Source: Phoronis australis
Lineage: Eukaryota; Phoronida; Phoronidae
Direction of reading: 5' to 3'
DNA: 64,000 nt
NCBI GenBank assembly: GCA_002633005.1
Contig: NMRA01000672.1
Coordinates: 1-64,000 of the forward strand
The translations under genes were made by a program, and so were the position numbers. The notes beneath the pieces are model-generated. The model had not been told where the DNA came from, made no database searches, and saw only the letters and a program-made list of their open reading frames with translations. This document shows, in pieces, positions 10,004 to 23,700 of the stretch (position 1 is its first letter; each line of letters opens with the position of its first letter).

Positions 10004-11200
10004 CACAATTTCCTAAACTATTTTAATTAGTACACTCGAACTGCATTACAACGAACCTTAATTGCAGTAGTTTGAAATTTTTCTTGTAACCCACGTTCAC
10101 TATAACCGAATCGACTTGCTTGTAAGGGAGTTGTAGAATGGACCATTTATGGAGCAAACATTACGTAATCCGATTCAACTGTACAAACGTTTCGTTGATG
10201 CAGAATGCTCTCTTATCATTGGTCAACACATTATACATAGAATAGTCTAATAATACTTCATGTCAATGTCAACAGACTTTTTGCGAGACATGCAGCAAGG
10301 TGGATTATTGTCCACTTTTTTGTTTCATGTTGTTAACCTGCTGCATGGCAGGAATTGACCTGTCGCAAGCTCCGCCTCGTTGCGAAAAGTCAACAAGTTT
10401 TACCCGGCAATGTGTTGTTTGTCGGGTAAAATGGCGTCTTGGAAACGAAGGTGTGCCAAGAATGTTGCGTTCTGATTGGTCATCAAAGCCGTCACTCAAA
10501 TTCCTGGCGATAGGTCAATTCGTCTGAGCTTTGTTATATCTCGTGCTGGTTCCCAAATGCTTGTGCAAGGATTTGCAACAGGATGTCAATTTTGTGCCAC
10601 GTCTTCTAAGTTTGAAACCTCGCAAGTGGTCTATTGGATCACCTTATTGGACAATAAGTGATCATGTGACTAATGAAACATGGGGCTTTTAATGTTGAGC
10701 TAGGACACAAGGCACACATGAGTGGACTGTAGGGCACAATGTCTGGCACTGCAACCAATCAGCATCCAGTAACCTTGTCTAGAACTTCGACGGAATACGC
10801 ACTAGTAAAAGAAGAAACTGAGACCTTGCATGAAGACTAAATAAGATTTTTTTAAGTCCACAGGAAGTTCAACAACCAGTGCCAGGAAATGGGCTGTTAA
10901 CTTCTATGGTCTTATGGGGTTCTTGTCTTATACACTTCATACACTGGCATTTCCACCAGTGGCAGATTCAAGAGCACCATAAGGGTAACAAAGACATGAC
11001 TGAGCTATGACCGCCGACTGATATTTGACCTTTGATGACAGGGGTCAGGATTGAGATCGTACTCATAAAAGTAGTCCGTGCATCATTAATCACATATCGT
11101 TTTTGTACATTTTACAGTTTTTTCTTCATCACTTTCCAAGATTAGATATTTCCAACAATTTGTTATCACTCCAACAGCATCGTACAAAAAGTATCACAAC

Positions 11201-11206
11201 TTTATT
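11201..11206 (-). terminator. Hemicentin poly(A) signal AATAAA
   Basis: The minus strand reads AATAAA about 160 bp after the hemicentin stop codon, followed by a G/T-rich stretch (GTTGTGATACTTTTTGT). This is the first canonical hexamer after the stop that I noted. Its use is inferred. Confidence 0.6.
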
Positions 11207-11366
11207 TTAAAATTTCTGCTCTAGCATCGATAACATCTTCTGCACAGAAGCAAACTTTTGTCTAAACCCTCCTCTCCGTCTCGCGCGCGCACACTCATGT
11301 TGCTGCATCACCTATTAGCCATGATATCAAATATAAACATTTTGATAAACGCATAAATTAACTAAT

Positions 11367-11745
11367 TTAAAATGGGAAAGCCGACACCGCTATATGTAGG
11401 ATAAATGTAATCTTATACATTATGTTCTGCCTGTAGCTGTCGTAGGACTCCGCTCTCACTTTGAGCTGGTACGTTTCTTTCTGCAACAGAGGGCGCAGCG
11501 TGTACACAATTCCTTTACCACCATCGTCCTTGATTGAGAACGGAATACTTCTATCATTCTCGACGATGGTGAATGTCGTTTGGTCTAACATCCTGTTGTG
11601 CTGGTCGTAGGCAATGAGACGAATCAGGTCTTGATACGCAGGGATGCCACTAGGTAGCGACACTACCCTGAACTCCACAATATCAGCGTACTTAGAATTG
11701 GCCGGGCATGGTCCATTGTATCGTGAACATGGTAAAACACACAAC
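11367..11745 (-). CDS. HMCN1: Hemicentin terminal exon: fibulin-type C-terminal module
   Basis: It starts in phase 2 after TTCCAG and ends at TAA 11367-11369. Key stretches are [40 protein letters not shown] and the C-terminus [12 protein letters not shown]. Vertebrate hemicentin ends TTFIVYIAVSAYPY. This module is shared by fibulins and hemicentins. Confidence 0.96.
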
Positions 11746-14700
11746 CTGGAACAAAGATGACATGAACCTGTGATGCACGCATTAATTCACAAGTAACCAT
11801 AGGCCAATAGAAAAATATAGAACACATTATGTTACTAAACCATGAAGTAAAGGGCATTCCTACTTGAATATCTATGGTACATATTATCATCTGACTAGTG
11901 GATCTCAGGACTGCAGCTTCCCCGAATTGAAACACGCAAAGGAAAAAAATCCCCAATGTAGCACGTGTATTCTGTCAGCAGCTCCCACAGCGTAGCCCTA
12001 TCACTGAGTACATTAGTCTGTCGACAGGTGTTAACTCAAAACGTTTAAAACTTCTGCAATTATTATAGCAACATCTAATCGGAATGAATTAATGCTAAAA
12101 AATGAAGATTTGCTTAAAATGCCCAATTTTTGGGCACATTAGACAAAAAACAAGAGGCTATATTTTGTTATCTTCACCTTGTATCTGGATCACGGATGTA
12201 GTTCGTGGGGCAGGGCGTATGAATACACTCAAAGTCACCCCTCTTGTTGAAGCACAGGCTGTCAGGACCACACTGCACATTCTGTTCCTTACACTCATCA
12301 ATATCTGAAAGTTAACACCAAATATAGCGTCAACAAAAATCAATCAAAATTGTACTTTGGTACAGTTATGCCAAAAATTGTATGATGACATTTGGTTTAC
12401 TTCAAAATCCAAGTGCTGCCGGGTGGTTTTGGTACTTGGCACATCCCAGGGGCGGATCCTGGATTTTGCGTTGGGGGGCCAGGGCAGAGAATAGCCAGGA
12501 TTTTGCCCGTCAAACAATCAAACACCCGCACTGCCAAACGGAATCTGGGAGAATTTTAGGGGGGCCATGACCCCCTTCCCCCCCCTTAAATTCGCCACTG
12601 CACCCAGCAGAATTAATGAGGAACGTGGCAACATTAAACAAACATTTCGGGTTGTAAAAATCGCATTTCTTGTCCAATTTTCAAAATTCAAATAACTAAT
12701 CACTTTTACTTTCCATGAACTATTCACATATGCTATACACAAACTTTCAAAATGAGACTTTTAAAAATACTAATGCCACCCCCAGAGTGTTTACGGTGGA
12801 TCTGAGAATAATAACATCAACAGCCTGAGGCGATGTAATTCACAGCATGGCGTGTTTGATCAATGCTGGTAGATTCCGAGCTACGCAATCGGTTTACAAT
12901 GGTTTACCTTAGTTTGCATGGAGGAAGATTATATATTGACAAATAGTTTCTTAAAATGTTCTTTTACCCTACAGAGATGTAAAAAATATGCCATGATCAA
13001 CGATGCCTTTCAAATATTTTGTAGCAGAGCAAACTTTTGGTTTTGGAGAGTTAAAAAAACTGGGGGATTCTCCCATTGGAGGGATTCGCAGAGTTGCACC
13101 AGTTACTCAGGGGAACTTTGCCTTCTCAGGAGCTAGGCTTGACATCATTGGCAAATATCAGCGAAAGTGGTACTGTCCTGGGTGGAATTTCTTCATCGTT
13201 TGGTAATTGTCTCGGGTATCCAAATTTCATGTTTCTCAGGCATTGCATTGGTCGGGCTTACAGAGGCGCCCCCTACCCACGTAAGCATTCATTAACAGCC
13301 TGGGGTCCCATCCTGTTTCATATTGCCTCGTGTAGTATTGTCCACTTACCTACACACGTGCGCCCGTTGGGGGCCAGTCTGTAACCCCGAGGACAAGAAC
13401 ACCTGTACGAGCCTCGTGTGTTCTCACAATTGTGTTGACAGATTCCTTGCTGCAAACACTCGTTTTGGTCTGAAAGTGAATTTATTATAAACAATCTGAT
13501 CAAAATGTGTATTCAAAGTTGCACAGAAGTGAATAACTGAGCTCATATCAATGTATTCTGATCAGAGAATAACATCTAAAGATACATGGGAAAAAATTAA
13601 AATGTCAAAAGACATTCTCTCCATATTTATGTACTCAGGCCAATTTCTTTGACCGCGATGAATTTGCATGCACCAAACCAATGTCGGGACGAATTACTTT
13701 TTATCAGCATTGTGACCAAATTAAACATCATTATTTGGAAGACCACGACAAAAAGATCAAGAAATTGAATTGCAAAAAAAAACGTTTTTAAAAGGATTCC
13801 GAGTTATACTTTCACAAAACCACAAGCTAAAGCATGCAGAAGTTAACAGCATATGATCAATATTGTTTTATTACCCATGTAGACTGTGAATAGCCAAGCC
13901 CAAAACAACAAGCCAATCGCATATGATTAAGTCATGTCATTATTTCAATAGTTATAGTCAGAGAGATCGGTTATATGTTAAAAACGTGGTTCCATAATGG
14001 GATTAAAGAAATGTATCGTGAGCTTGGAAAGGAGGTTATAAGTGGAATTGGAGAAATTGGAAAATAAGAAAAAGGTAGGCAAATTATAATAGGGTAAAAC
14101 TAATATCACACGTTAATACCATGCAGGCAAATGGTGAAACGGTGGGATTCTAGTGGTTACACTCCTCACAGTGCCGTAAATGTGAGTCTTCTGTGTGCTA
14201 CATTTGGAAGCCATCAAGAAAAATTCTGCCATATTGTCAAGGGTATAATAACTGGGTATACTACGTTTCAATGCAGGAGTTCAGTATTGTCTCAACAAGC
14301 AGTAACTGTCAACGCTCAAGGAAACTTCAGTGTAATATCTAACTGAGCCATATTCTACACCAAGCCGATTGCTATGTTAAAATCCAAATTCAACGAAATT
14401 CCTATGATGTCATTGCGTTCATTTACGTGGCGCTGTTTCATACCTATGCATTCGCCATTCTGGAGTATAAAACCCCGAGCACATCGGACCCTATCACGCC
14501 GTGAATCACGTAAGGGCGAGTAGTTTGGGTCAGCTTCAATGATCTCCAATCCTACAAGACATCCGCCATCTTCATGTTGTTTCAACAAAATTGTTGAGTG
14601 ACATGCCAAGAAAAATCTTCATCATTTTGGATCGTAGCAAACAAAATTTCGTTTAAATCAAAATTTAGGTTTCAGAACAATAAAATGAATATTGAGAAAT

Positions 14701-17700
14701 AGAATTCTTGTCCATTGTTTCATATTGTATGATCTGACTTTTTCTAATCGAAAAACCACTTTACTTTAAAATATTATTTGAATTGTTTGGGAAATAAACT
14801 TTTAAAAACAACTGTGTTAAGAATGGAGGAATTTCGAAAATATGACAAAATCAAAATTATGCTAACCAGCACAGGAGCGGCCGTCTGACAGCAGTTTCTG
14901 GCCATAAGGACAGATACATTCGAATGAGCCAATCAGATTGCGACACATGTAGGCACAGGGTTTACGTTGGCACTCATCCACATCTGTAGGTTAGTAAGGC
15001 AGAGAATGAAGGAGTGAAATGATATAACAAGCAGTCTCACTCAGATAAATAACACACGGTAATTCTTCAACTATTTAGCATGTCGCGACGGAAATGGGAA
15101 TTTTGTTTCATTGATTTTTTAAAAATGGCCTTTTGCAAATTGTTTTTGAGCAAAATACTAGATGAATTACCGTATCATGCATACAAAGACCAGTTATGTA
15201 CCAGTTAATGCAGACACAAGGAAGAAAGTTTGTCTCCATAGTTATAATATCAAACTATGATTATTAATCAAAATACAAAAAATATGGGAATGGTCTTCAA
15301 ATTGCAGAAATGCCATGTAAATAAGAACTCAACAAAAAACTGTGACAGTAAGAAAGACAATCCTCAAACATTTGCAACAAATTATGAATTGATGATGTTT
15401 TATCATGTGAGAGCGCGTTAACAGGTTCTTAGAATAGGTACTCGAGTATTTACAAAGGAACGCAATTGTCAACCATAATTCTGCATAAGACAGCCGAGAT
15501 GACAATTAGCTGTTTTCTATGACTATTAACAACAATGGACGAACATTTATAATCCCAAATTTTTCCACAGATTAAAGTGTTAAGAAACATGAAATTATGG
15601 TAGACAAAAGATTTAAAATCATAAAAGAGACATGCATAATAAAACAGAACCTAGACAGGTAACCATGACTACTAGAAATTATCATGCACTTTGTAGATCC
15701 GCGAAAACGTCATTCCGGACATATTCACAAAACCTACATCTGACAGTGAATTGTGGGTAAATGCAAACACAACATCATACACACACGTGACTAACTTGAA
15801 AAGTGACTATTATAAAGTACCATATAAATGGACAAAATGCCGTGAGGCTGGTCTTGAGCGGGTAAGAGCTTCGCAAATGTCTTCAAATTTTACAGAGGTT
15901 GTAAATCTGCCAGCTGTCTCCACATACAATAGGCTTTTTGAATTTGACAAAGTTTAATAAATGCCAAAAGTTCCAAGCAGTTACTCCATAGAGGCCTCTC
16001 TCTCTCTACAGTTAGTTTCTTTGTGTTTTGACTTAGCATGTATCTATTGCGTAACACATGCAGTCAACTGCTCACTTCCAATGTATAGTTAACCCTTATC
16101 ACACTAAAGACAAAGTGAACTGCTCAGAACGTTTGGTTTTCATTACACTTTGTATCGTCTACACTTATCTGTTTCATATATCATTACCTTTAAGTATTAC
16201 CTTTAAGTATTCAAATTGTGCTGAATTAAAGGGTGATTCCAAAAGCAAACCCATAAAATCCTTGGGCTTGTTTTGGTAAAATATTGTAACTTTACAATGT
16301 TTTTATATGGAATTTAATGAAGACTTACAACCAATCTTAATTTTTACATAAGTCTCCATTTAGATTCTGTGTAAACAAAACAATGCAATTTAAAAGTAAA
16401 TGTCTTAGGTCCCAGAATTCCAATTCTTTAAGAACACATAATCCATAAAGAGAAGTTTAACTCTGCAAAAAAAAACATAGGATACAATAAAATTTGGTTC
16501 ATCCTGTACAACTCTGACTGAAGACTCACCGACACACGGCTGTCCAACTGCAGTTGTCGTATACCCTCTGGGACACGAACACGAGTAGCCACCGTACGAG
16601 TTGATGCACTGCTGCGTGTAGTGACACCTGTTGCCACCCACCTGACACTCATTGATATCTAAAACAATGTAAAAACTAGTCATAAGCTGTATCAACTTCC
16701 TTCATTAGAAAAAATCTGTAGACCAAGTGGTAAATGCAGGGCTTGGAATGACCAATGACAAAAAAGATAACAATTTTCCATGTGTTGTATCATTCCACAA
16801 ATACATAGGCTTGGGTGATAGTTGTAAGATTTAACCGATATAAACTTTTGGGCATGAATAAAATCTAAATAATGATAACAGGAGACAAAAAGAGGAAAAC
16901 TGGAAATCAAATAAGAGGAAATCGAAACCAAAAAAGAGAAAATCTTCCTGAAAGAGGAAAATTCCGAAGCGTCTGCCAGTGAACTACACAATGTTCATGT
17001 TTCACTAATCCCCCACACCCAATTTTTTAAGAAAACACAATATGTTAAAATTTAACTTGAATCTGGTTAGCCATTTCTGAGACATAATATTCCAACATAA
17101 TGCTCACCACTTGATTTTTTTAAATTCAAACGTTTTTCCATTTAAACACACTGGGGGTTAAAAGAAACATAAGGTTAATTGTCCTGAAGAAAAGACCTCT
17201 CAAAAACAAATTGCTAACTCATTCATCTAATCCTAACTTGTGATTGTTTAAAGTACGACCACTGTCTTGTTAATTCAATATTTTATCCAATTTGATGAAC
17301 TGCACAGTAAACTTAACAGTAGGTTGTTAATTCTTGCCTCAAAATAGTAACAGTAATTCTTGACCTATTCAGCACATAATGTGGCGAAAAAGTGATTTTT
17401 GACATTTTTTCATAAAAACAAAGATTAAAACATTTTAGTCCATTGTTAACTTAGTTTACACTGTGTACATGTCTTGAAGCAATATTCGGTAAATTTTCCA
17501 TTATTTGCAGTAACGTAATCACCAATTGTTTTTGTGAGAAATACGGTGAGTGGAAATTTACCATTATACTTTTTCTACCCGAGAAACATTCCAAAATGAA
17601 ACTGCGTATAGTGAGGCATATGTAAAAAACAATTACTTGGCATATTAACATCCGAAAAATGATTTGTTATAAGACGACACTTACCTACACAAGACCCATT

Positions 17701-20700
17701 CAAAGCCTTAGTGAAGCCCTCTCTGCAGGCACGCACACACTCATAACTTCCTGGTAGGTTTCGACAGTTCTGATCAGGCAGGCAACTGTGTGTTCTGTCC
17801 GTGCACTCATTGACATCTGAAAGCAGACATTTGAAGAGTGTTCATTGGATATACTGCTCTACAGTGATTTTAACATTCAAGTACTTAAACGCCATCCTTT
17901 AAAAAAGTTTTGAACTCAAATATCACCATGGAAAAAGTTCTCTAGTTTTGGTGAGTTTCTAAAATTTGGGACACACACGGTGAAATTGAACTTGCGTTTT
18001 GTACCAACAATTCAAAAATAGACATGGCAATTCATAAAATCGTCGAAAACAGCTACCAAAGCACGTGCAATGAATTTATGTATTCTGAATACTGTGTAAC
18101 ATTGAGATGAATCATTGTTTGACACAGGTCGTCATTCATGAATTTGGGCGACCAATAACGCCTATTTCTACAATTTGGTACAAGCTATGACCTTTAGCAA
18201 AATTATTTATTATTCACTGTCATAAACTCGTAAAAGTTTACCATACTGACCAATATAAAACTGGCCTCAACTTCGTCCTTATTCAGATTAGAGATAACTT
18301 CTGGGTTTGGGGAACTGAGTGTTAAGCCAACAGTCATTGTTTCAGAAAGCAGACTCGACAAGTAGGCTTAAAATATGCACCGAGAAAGGTGTCAAGCAAT
18401 AACAAACTTTATTCCCAAGCCTAGAAAAAGAAGCCGGAACCAGTCGTACAGAGCGTTGAAAATCTTCATCAACTCTTTTATGAAACACGAATGCACATCA
18501 ACTTTAATTATAATTTATACAGTGTGACATGCTTTATGAAAACGAACAAAATGTTATATTATAAACTTGATTTATGGGCTGCTGACTACTATTATAAACT
18601 TGATTTATGGGCTGCTGACTACAATATCTAGGGCTTCACTTGACTGTTGTCCAATTCACAACTTCGTTCAAATTCTTGGGTTTAGTAAGTCTTTGATAAC
18701 TGGACAAAAAGAGGAAACTTGTAAAAAAGGCATTACCTCTGCACACGCCATTGCTAAGCAACCTGTACCCTGACGGGCATGAGCACTGGTAACTTCCTGG
18801 TGTGTTGGTACACGTGTGACTGCATGGTGAGGCCCGGCACTCATCAATGTCTGGAAACACAAAGTATATAATTCTTTGTTTAAATTTCCAAATTCCATAA
18901 TGCACTGTTTAAAATGATCACCAATATGTTAAATAAAAGAAATCATTAGCAAGACAGCTATCATGCCATTACAAATGCCTCTTGTTTTGCCTGAATTCTT
19001 GACGCAAGCGGTTTTCAATCTGGTCGACTGGTAAACATTCAGAGTAGTCTATTGGTCAGCACCATGCACGTTGATACACATACCAATTATCAACCACTCT
19101 TCAAAGAGTTACTATTGAGGACATTGCTAACGTGGCGATTGCTCTGCTCCACACCAAAAGTATGTTATACCAACCTTCTCGATAATGTGGGCAATTGGTA
19201 CATAACGGGTTTTGTATTTATCTATTGCCAAACTATAAGGTAACATAGAAAGAGCAGTGCATCTAATGCAAGTGCGTGTTACATAAACATAATCATAAAA
19301 TGCCAAATTTGTCAAATAGGATAAAAAGCTAAAAACAACAGGGCTCTCCCGGATTACACGGCGATAGAACTCTCCTTTGTCCAGCAGACAAGAAAGCGCG
19401 TGACCTAGTTTTGGAAATTAGGCACATTTCCATGTCTCTCATTGATGTCAGGAAGGCAAAGAATTTCAGATCACGTATCCACGGGTACTTGTCCAGTTTA
19501 TTAAACTCTTTTACGTCAGACTTGCCGCTCACAACACAGCAGTAATACTTCATTGGCAATGGAAGGATAAATAAAGGAATGCAACCGAAAAAACTTGTAA
19601 AGAGTCAGACAGCAACAAAAAACATGTACAGCAAAATTAATGTGCCTGACGGATAATTACGGCATAGCGAGTAAGTACTGCAAGATTTGAGCGTCGCTGT
19701 AATCTGGACGGCCCTATTGCATCGTAGTCATAAAGATTTCACAAATTTTAACCATTTACTTTGCCAAATGGCATTTCTTGTCAGCTCCAACAAAGGTTGA
19801 AGTCATAATATGAGAATTTCATTTTACAAGAACACTGTCAGACACTCATTTCCAGGACTACCATTTAACCTTGCGCTGGCTATAAAAACCAACTCTCATG
19901 AACTCGCGAATTATGAAAGACCAGACTCGGTTATCGCAAATCTGATGTTACCTTGGCATTTGGTCCTGCCCACCAAAGTGAAGCCCCGCCTACATGTACA
20001 CCTGAATCCACCAATCAGATTGTGGCATTGGTGTTCACAGATGCCTGTTTGCTCTCTGCACTCATTGATATCTAGAAGAAAACAAATTGAGATAATATGT
20101 AATTTTAAAGGTGAAACCTATTTTGAACGTGGATCATTGGACAGTTGATGTCAAGCTACTCACATCCACTACATGGAAAAATTAAAAGACCTGGGCAATA
20201 ACAGCTACTGAGGTCGTAAAAATTTCAAAATTCAAAGTATAAATAATGATAACTAAAACCACAACACGATCTATAAAGAAGTATAACAATTAACACAGTC
20301 ATTCTTCAATAAAACGTGATTTCTCAAAAGTCTCAAAATTTGCCCAATTCAATTAAAAGTGGGTGCAATAGAAAGATTTTGTAATGGTGATTTCAATTCA
20401 AAATAGAATTTCTCATAGTACCACTTTAATTAGCTGTAATTACCTTTCAAAATCAACCTCCCATGGGACGTTTGAGTGTCGTGAGGCAGGTTTCTTACAG
20501 TATATTCTGTAAGCCTTAAAACATACCTTGACACCTGAGTTTATCTGGTGTCCTCTTGTAGCCCTGTCCACATCTGGCAATGCACTTATACGATCCGACC
20601 GTGTTCAGGCAGTCTTGACTGGGGTGACACCTGGCGGCTCCGGTCTCACACTCATTCAAATCTGCAAGATAGGTGTTAACACATGAAATATGGCTCACTG

Positions 20701-23700
20701 CTAAAACAGCAGTAAAAAAAAACAGGACTGACTTTTATTCCTAAACTTTCATTAAGGCAGTACTTCATTGAAGTCTGGTGAAATGCATCAGATCAAGATG
20801 CCATGAGAATACCATTTACAGACCTTGCTACACCAAGACTAGTCTAGACGAGGTGCTTTACCCCTGCCAAGTAAGCAAGTCAAGAGTATTCATAAAGACA
20901 GGCCCAAGTTAAGTGAGCCTGTAAATCTTTCAATTATAAGCATAGAAAAATCAGGGACCCCAACTGGGAATCGAACCACAGGTCTCTAGATTGACCCTCT
21001 AGTGCTCTTACCACTCTTAAATCTTTGTTAGAGACTACTGTGCCTGTAATTATTTCCAGCAGATTAAGTTTACTGCATTGGAAACACAAGAGGCATCATG
21101 GTAATGCACTGTCTGCAGGCGATTGGAGTGAGTGAGGTGTCATTTGTAAACGCAATATACAAGTCATGAACATATGATGACAAATACATGTGGAGTTTGG
21201 ACAATACTGTCATGCCTTCAACTAATCAATTTTTTCCAAAATTCTAACTGAACTCATAGTCAATGACCATAAATAGCAAAAATCATTTATATGTCATCCT
21301 CTTTCACTCATAACCCAAAATGGCCAAATTGCAATCTTAGAGAATAATACTGAATATGCAATTATCACTGATTTGAGTGGACTAGTCCGTGAAAAAATCG
21401 AAGACATGAAAAAAATGGGCACATTTTCTCTAACGCCATCAGCTTATTGTGCACAGGTATGAAATTGCATGTCGTCTGCCGAACTAAGACCTGTTAAAAA
21501 ATTGCAATCATGCCATGCAGGTGAGCTGGTTACTTGGAACAGTCTATCACAACAAAATTACATTACAGTATGACCTATAACACAGTTCGTTACCTTTGCA
21601 CGTGCGTCCGTCCATATCCAGGGTCATGCCAGCTGGGCACGAGCAGTAGAAGCTTCCTTCACCGTTGTGACAAAAGTGTGAGCAAGGACTGAGTCGCGCA
21701 CACTCATTATCGTCAGCACAGAATGGTCCTGATGGATCGAGCAGGAACCCATTTGGACACTGGTTACTGGGCTCTCCTGTTTAAATACGCAAGATATACG
21801 AAAATGTCCTAATACAGAAGCATAACGACAAAAAGCCGAGGAACTACACAATTCTGTAAGAGTCCCATCTTGCAGTTCTTATTTTAAATTTAGAACAATA
21901 TTCAAACACCCCGTTAATCTTAAACATTTCCAGATAATTTCAGTGTTTTCTTATCATGTGACTTTCACCACGAGGGAACATAGTCGGGCAATTTTTTTAT
22001 GTGAAGTATATTTTGTGAAAAGCCATTCACGTGATATTAGCAGAATCACCACGATGCCCCCATAATCACCACGGTGCTCTCATAATCACCGTGGTAATTT
22101 TAAAAAAGCACGGCGCCGATTCTGCTGATTGTAAAGACCTTGGCTTTACACTAAGTCTTATACATTGATTTGGTATTTGTTATCACATAGCTATACTTGT
22201 ACAGAAGACAATTATACAAAAATTTATATGGAAAAGGCAGTTTTCCGTGAACTGAAAAGGAATGTTATACGTCCCAAAAATACAGATATGTATCTATGGA
22301 ACTCCAAACATACAAGAAGAATGGAAAACAGGTAAGGATAAATCCAAGACTTGTGGCATCTTTGACAAGACAGGAAACAAGTGCCATGAGACGTGTCTCA
22401 AAACGGTTCTTGCCCATCTCAGCCTCACCACATACTCAACACACTGGTTACCTTTAGCAATGGTGGCTGCGACCTGGTACTGCAGCTCTTGACCTCTGGG
22501 GTCATAGGTCACCTTCAGGCTGTCAGCCTCCAGCCTCTGCACTAGGTAGGGCATTTTGCCGTGGGACTGATCGTAGCGTATTGTGTGGTTCCATGCATAT
22601 GGGAAAATGTTGCCGTTCACTTGGAACATTCTAGAACTCTGTGAGTAGAGCGTGCCTGCAACCAGAGGAGCAACAAAATCGAGGGACATTTTTTAGTGTG
22701 AAAGATCCCAGTCCGTCTGCCACATAACAAGACAGGAACGCTATAAAAAGCATTCTGGAAGTCTGTTTGTGACCACAGATGGCGCCAGCAGCAAGACTGG
22801 CCAACAAGACAGCAAGCTAGCAAGCTAGTCAAATAAACACATCTGACATTTTATTTTGTATCCAATTAATGTACAACAAATTTCCACACACACAGACTGG
22901 GGAATAACAAAAAGGCCTCACATGTAACAGACTGGTGTACTGAACTACAGTAAGATATTCAAAATGGCTGCCAAATAAAAAGTTGTCCTAAAACACAGAT
23001 AGCCTTACAAAAAATACAAAACAAATTATTTCAACAAATTCCTGTCACTACAAACTTTCAGTTTTGTCTGCATAATTGCGCAGCTGTACACATTCACATT
23101 TTTTTAGGAGAAAAATATTTAGAAAATCACAAAAGTGGCAAGCCCTTCCATAATTTCACTACTTAAAAATTCAGTCGCCAGTTATCTCAATCTGAAACCG
23201 AAGCTATCTTGGTAAGGCAAATATTTAAGTCTCGTTCTCATCAGCATATTTTGAGTCTTACGTAGGGGAGGAGGTATTATAGTTTCAATCGTCTCTATGT
23301 CATCCTCATTGCATACCTGGTCCAGTCTGGACGTAAAGTTCTGTGTAGGGGTCCACTTCGATGTTAGACTGAGGGGGTAAGATAGGGACCCTGCCGTTGA
23401 CGATGATATCCATGTCTAGAGTTCCATCCGAGCTCATGCCTCGGGCAATGTGCGTCATTTTGAGGATTTCACCTGCACAAACAGAAAACGGATGTGAAAA
23501 GAACAATACTGCAAGCCTCAAGCAAGAACGGCATGTTTACATATTGTTTCTTGTGATCGAATTCAGAGGTACACAGAATGTGATGCACAGAAAGGTGATC
23601 ATTCATTTGTATCAAATTATTGTAACTCTTAATAAATGCACAAAACACTCATGGCAGATTACTCAATTATGGGCCCATTTTCGGTGTTAGAATCAAGTTA

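Larger units (their letters stand above)
7959..11366. other. Intergenic region between convergent genes
   Basis: No exon with conserved protein similarity was found. The stretch contains a family C element near 8878-9135, a short triplication of GATAGCTATGTC near 8993-9033, and a family B element at 9698-10003. The small open frames on either strand show no domain, and none is supported as a gene. Its right end contains the hemicentin 3' UTR. Confidence 0.7.

Noticed and set aside
10300-10661. Overlapping open frames on both strands in a less AT-rich patch of the intergenic region
   Set aside because: No domain, conserved motif or splice pattern; kept as unexplained intergenic sequence.
19329-19559. 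Minus-strand open frame with several cysteines as a possible extra EGF exon
   Set aside because: Cysteine spacing does not fit EGF, there is no DxDEC start, and the frame runs through sequence without splice sites.
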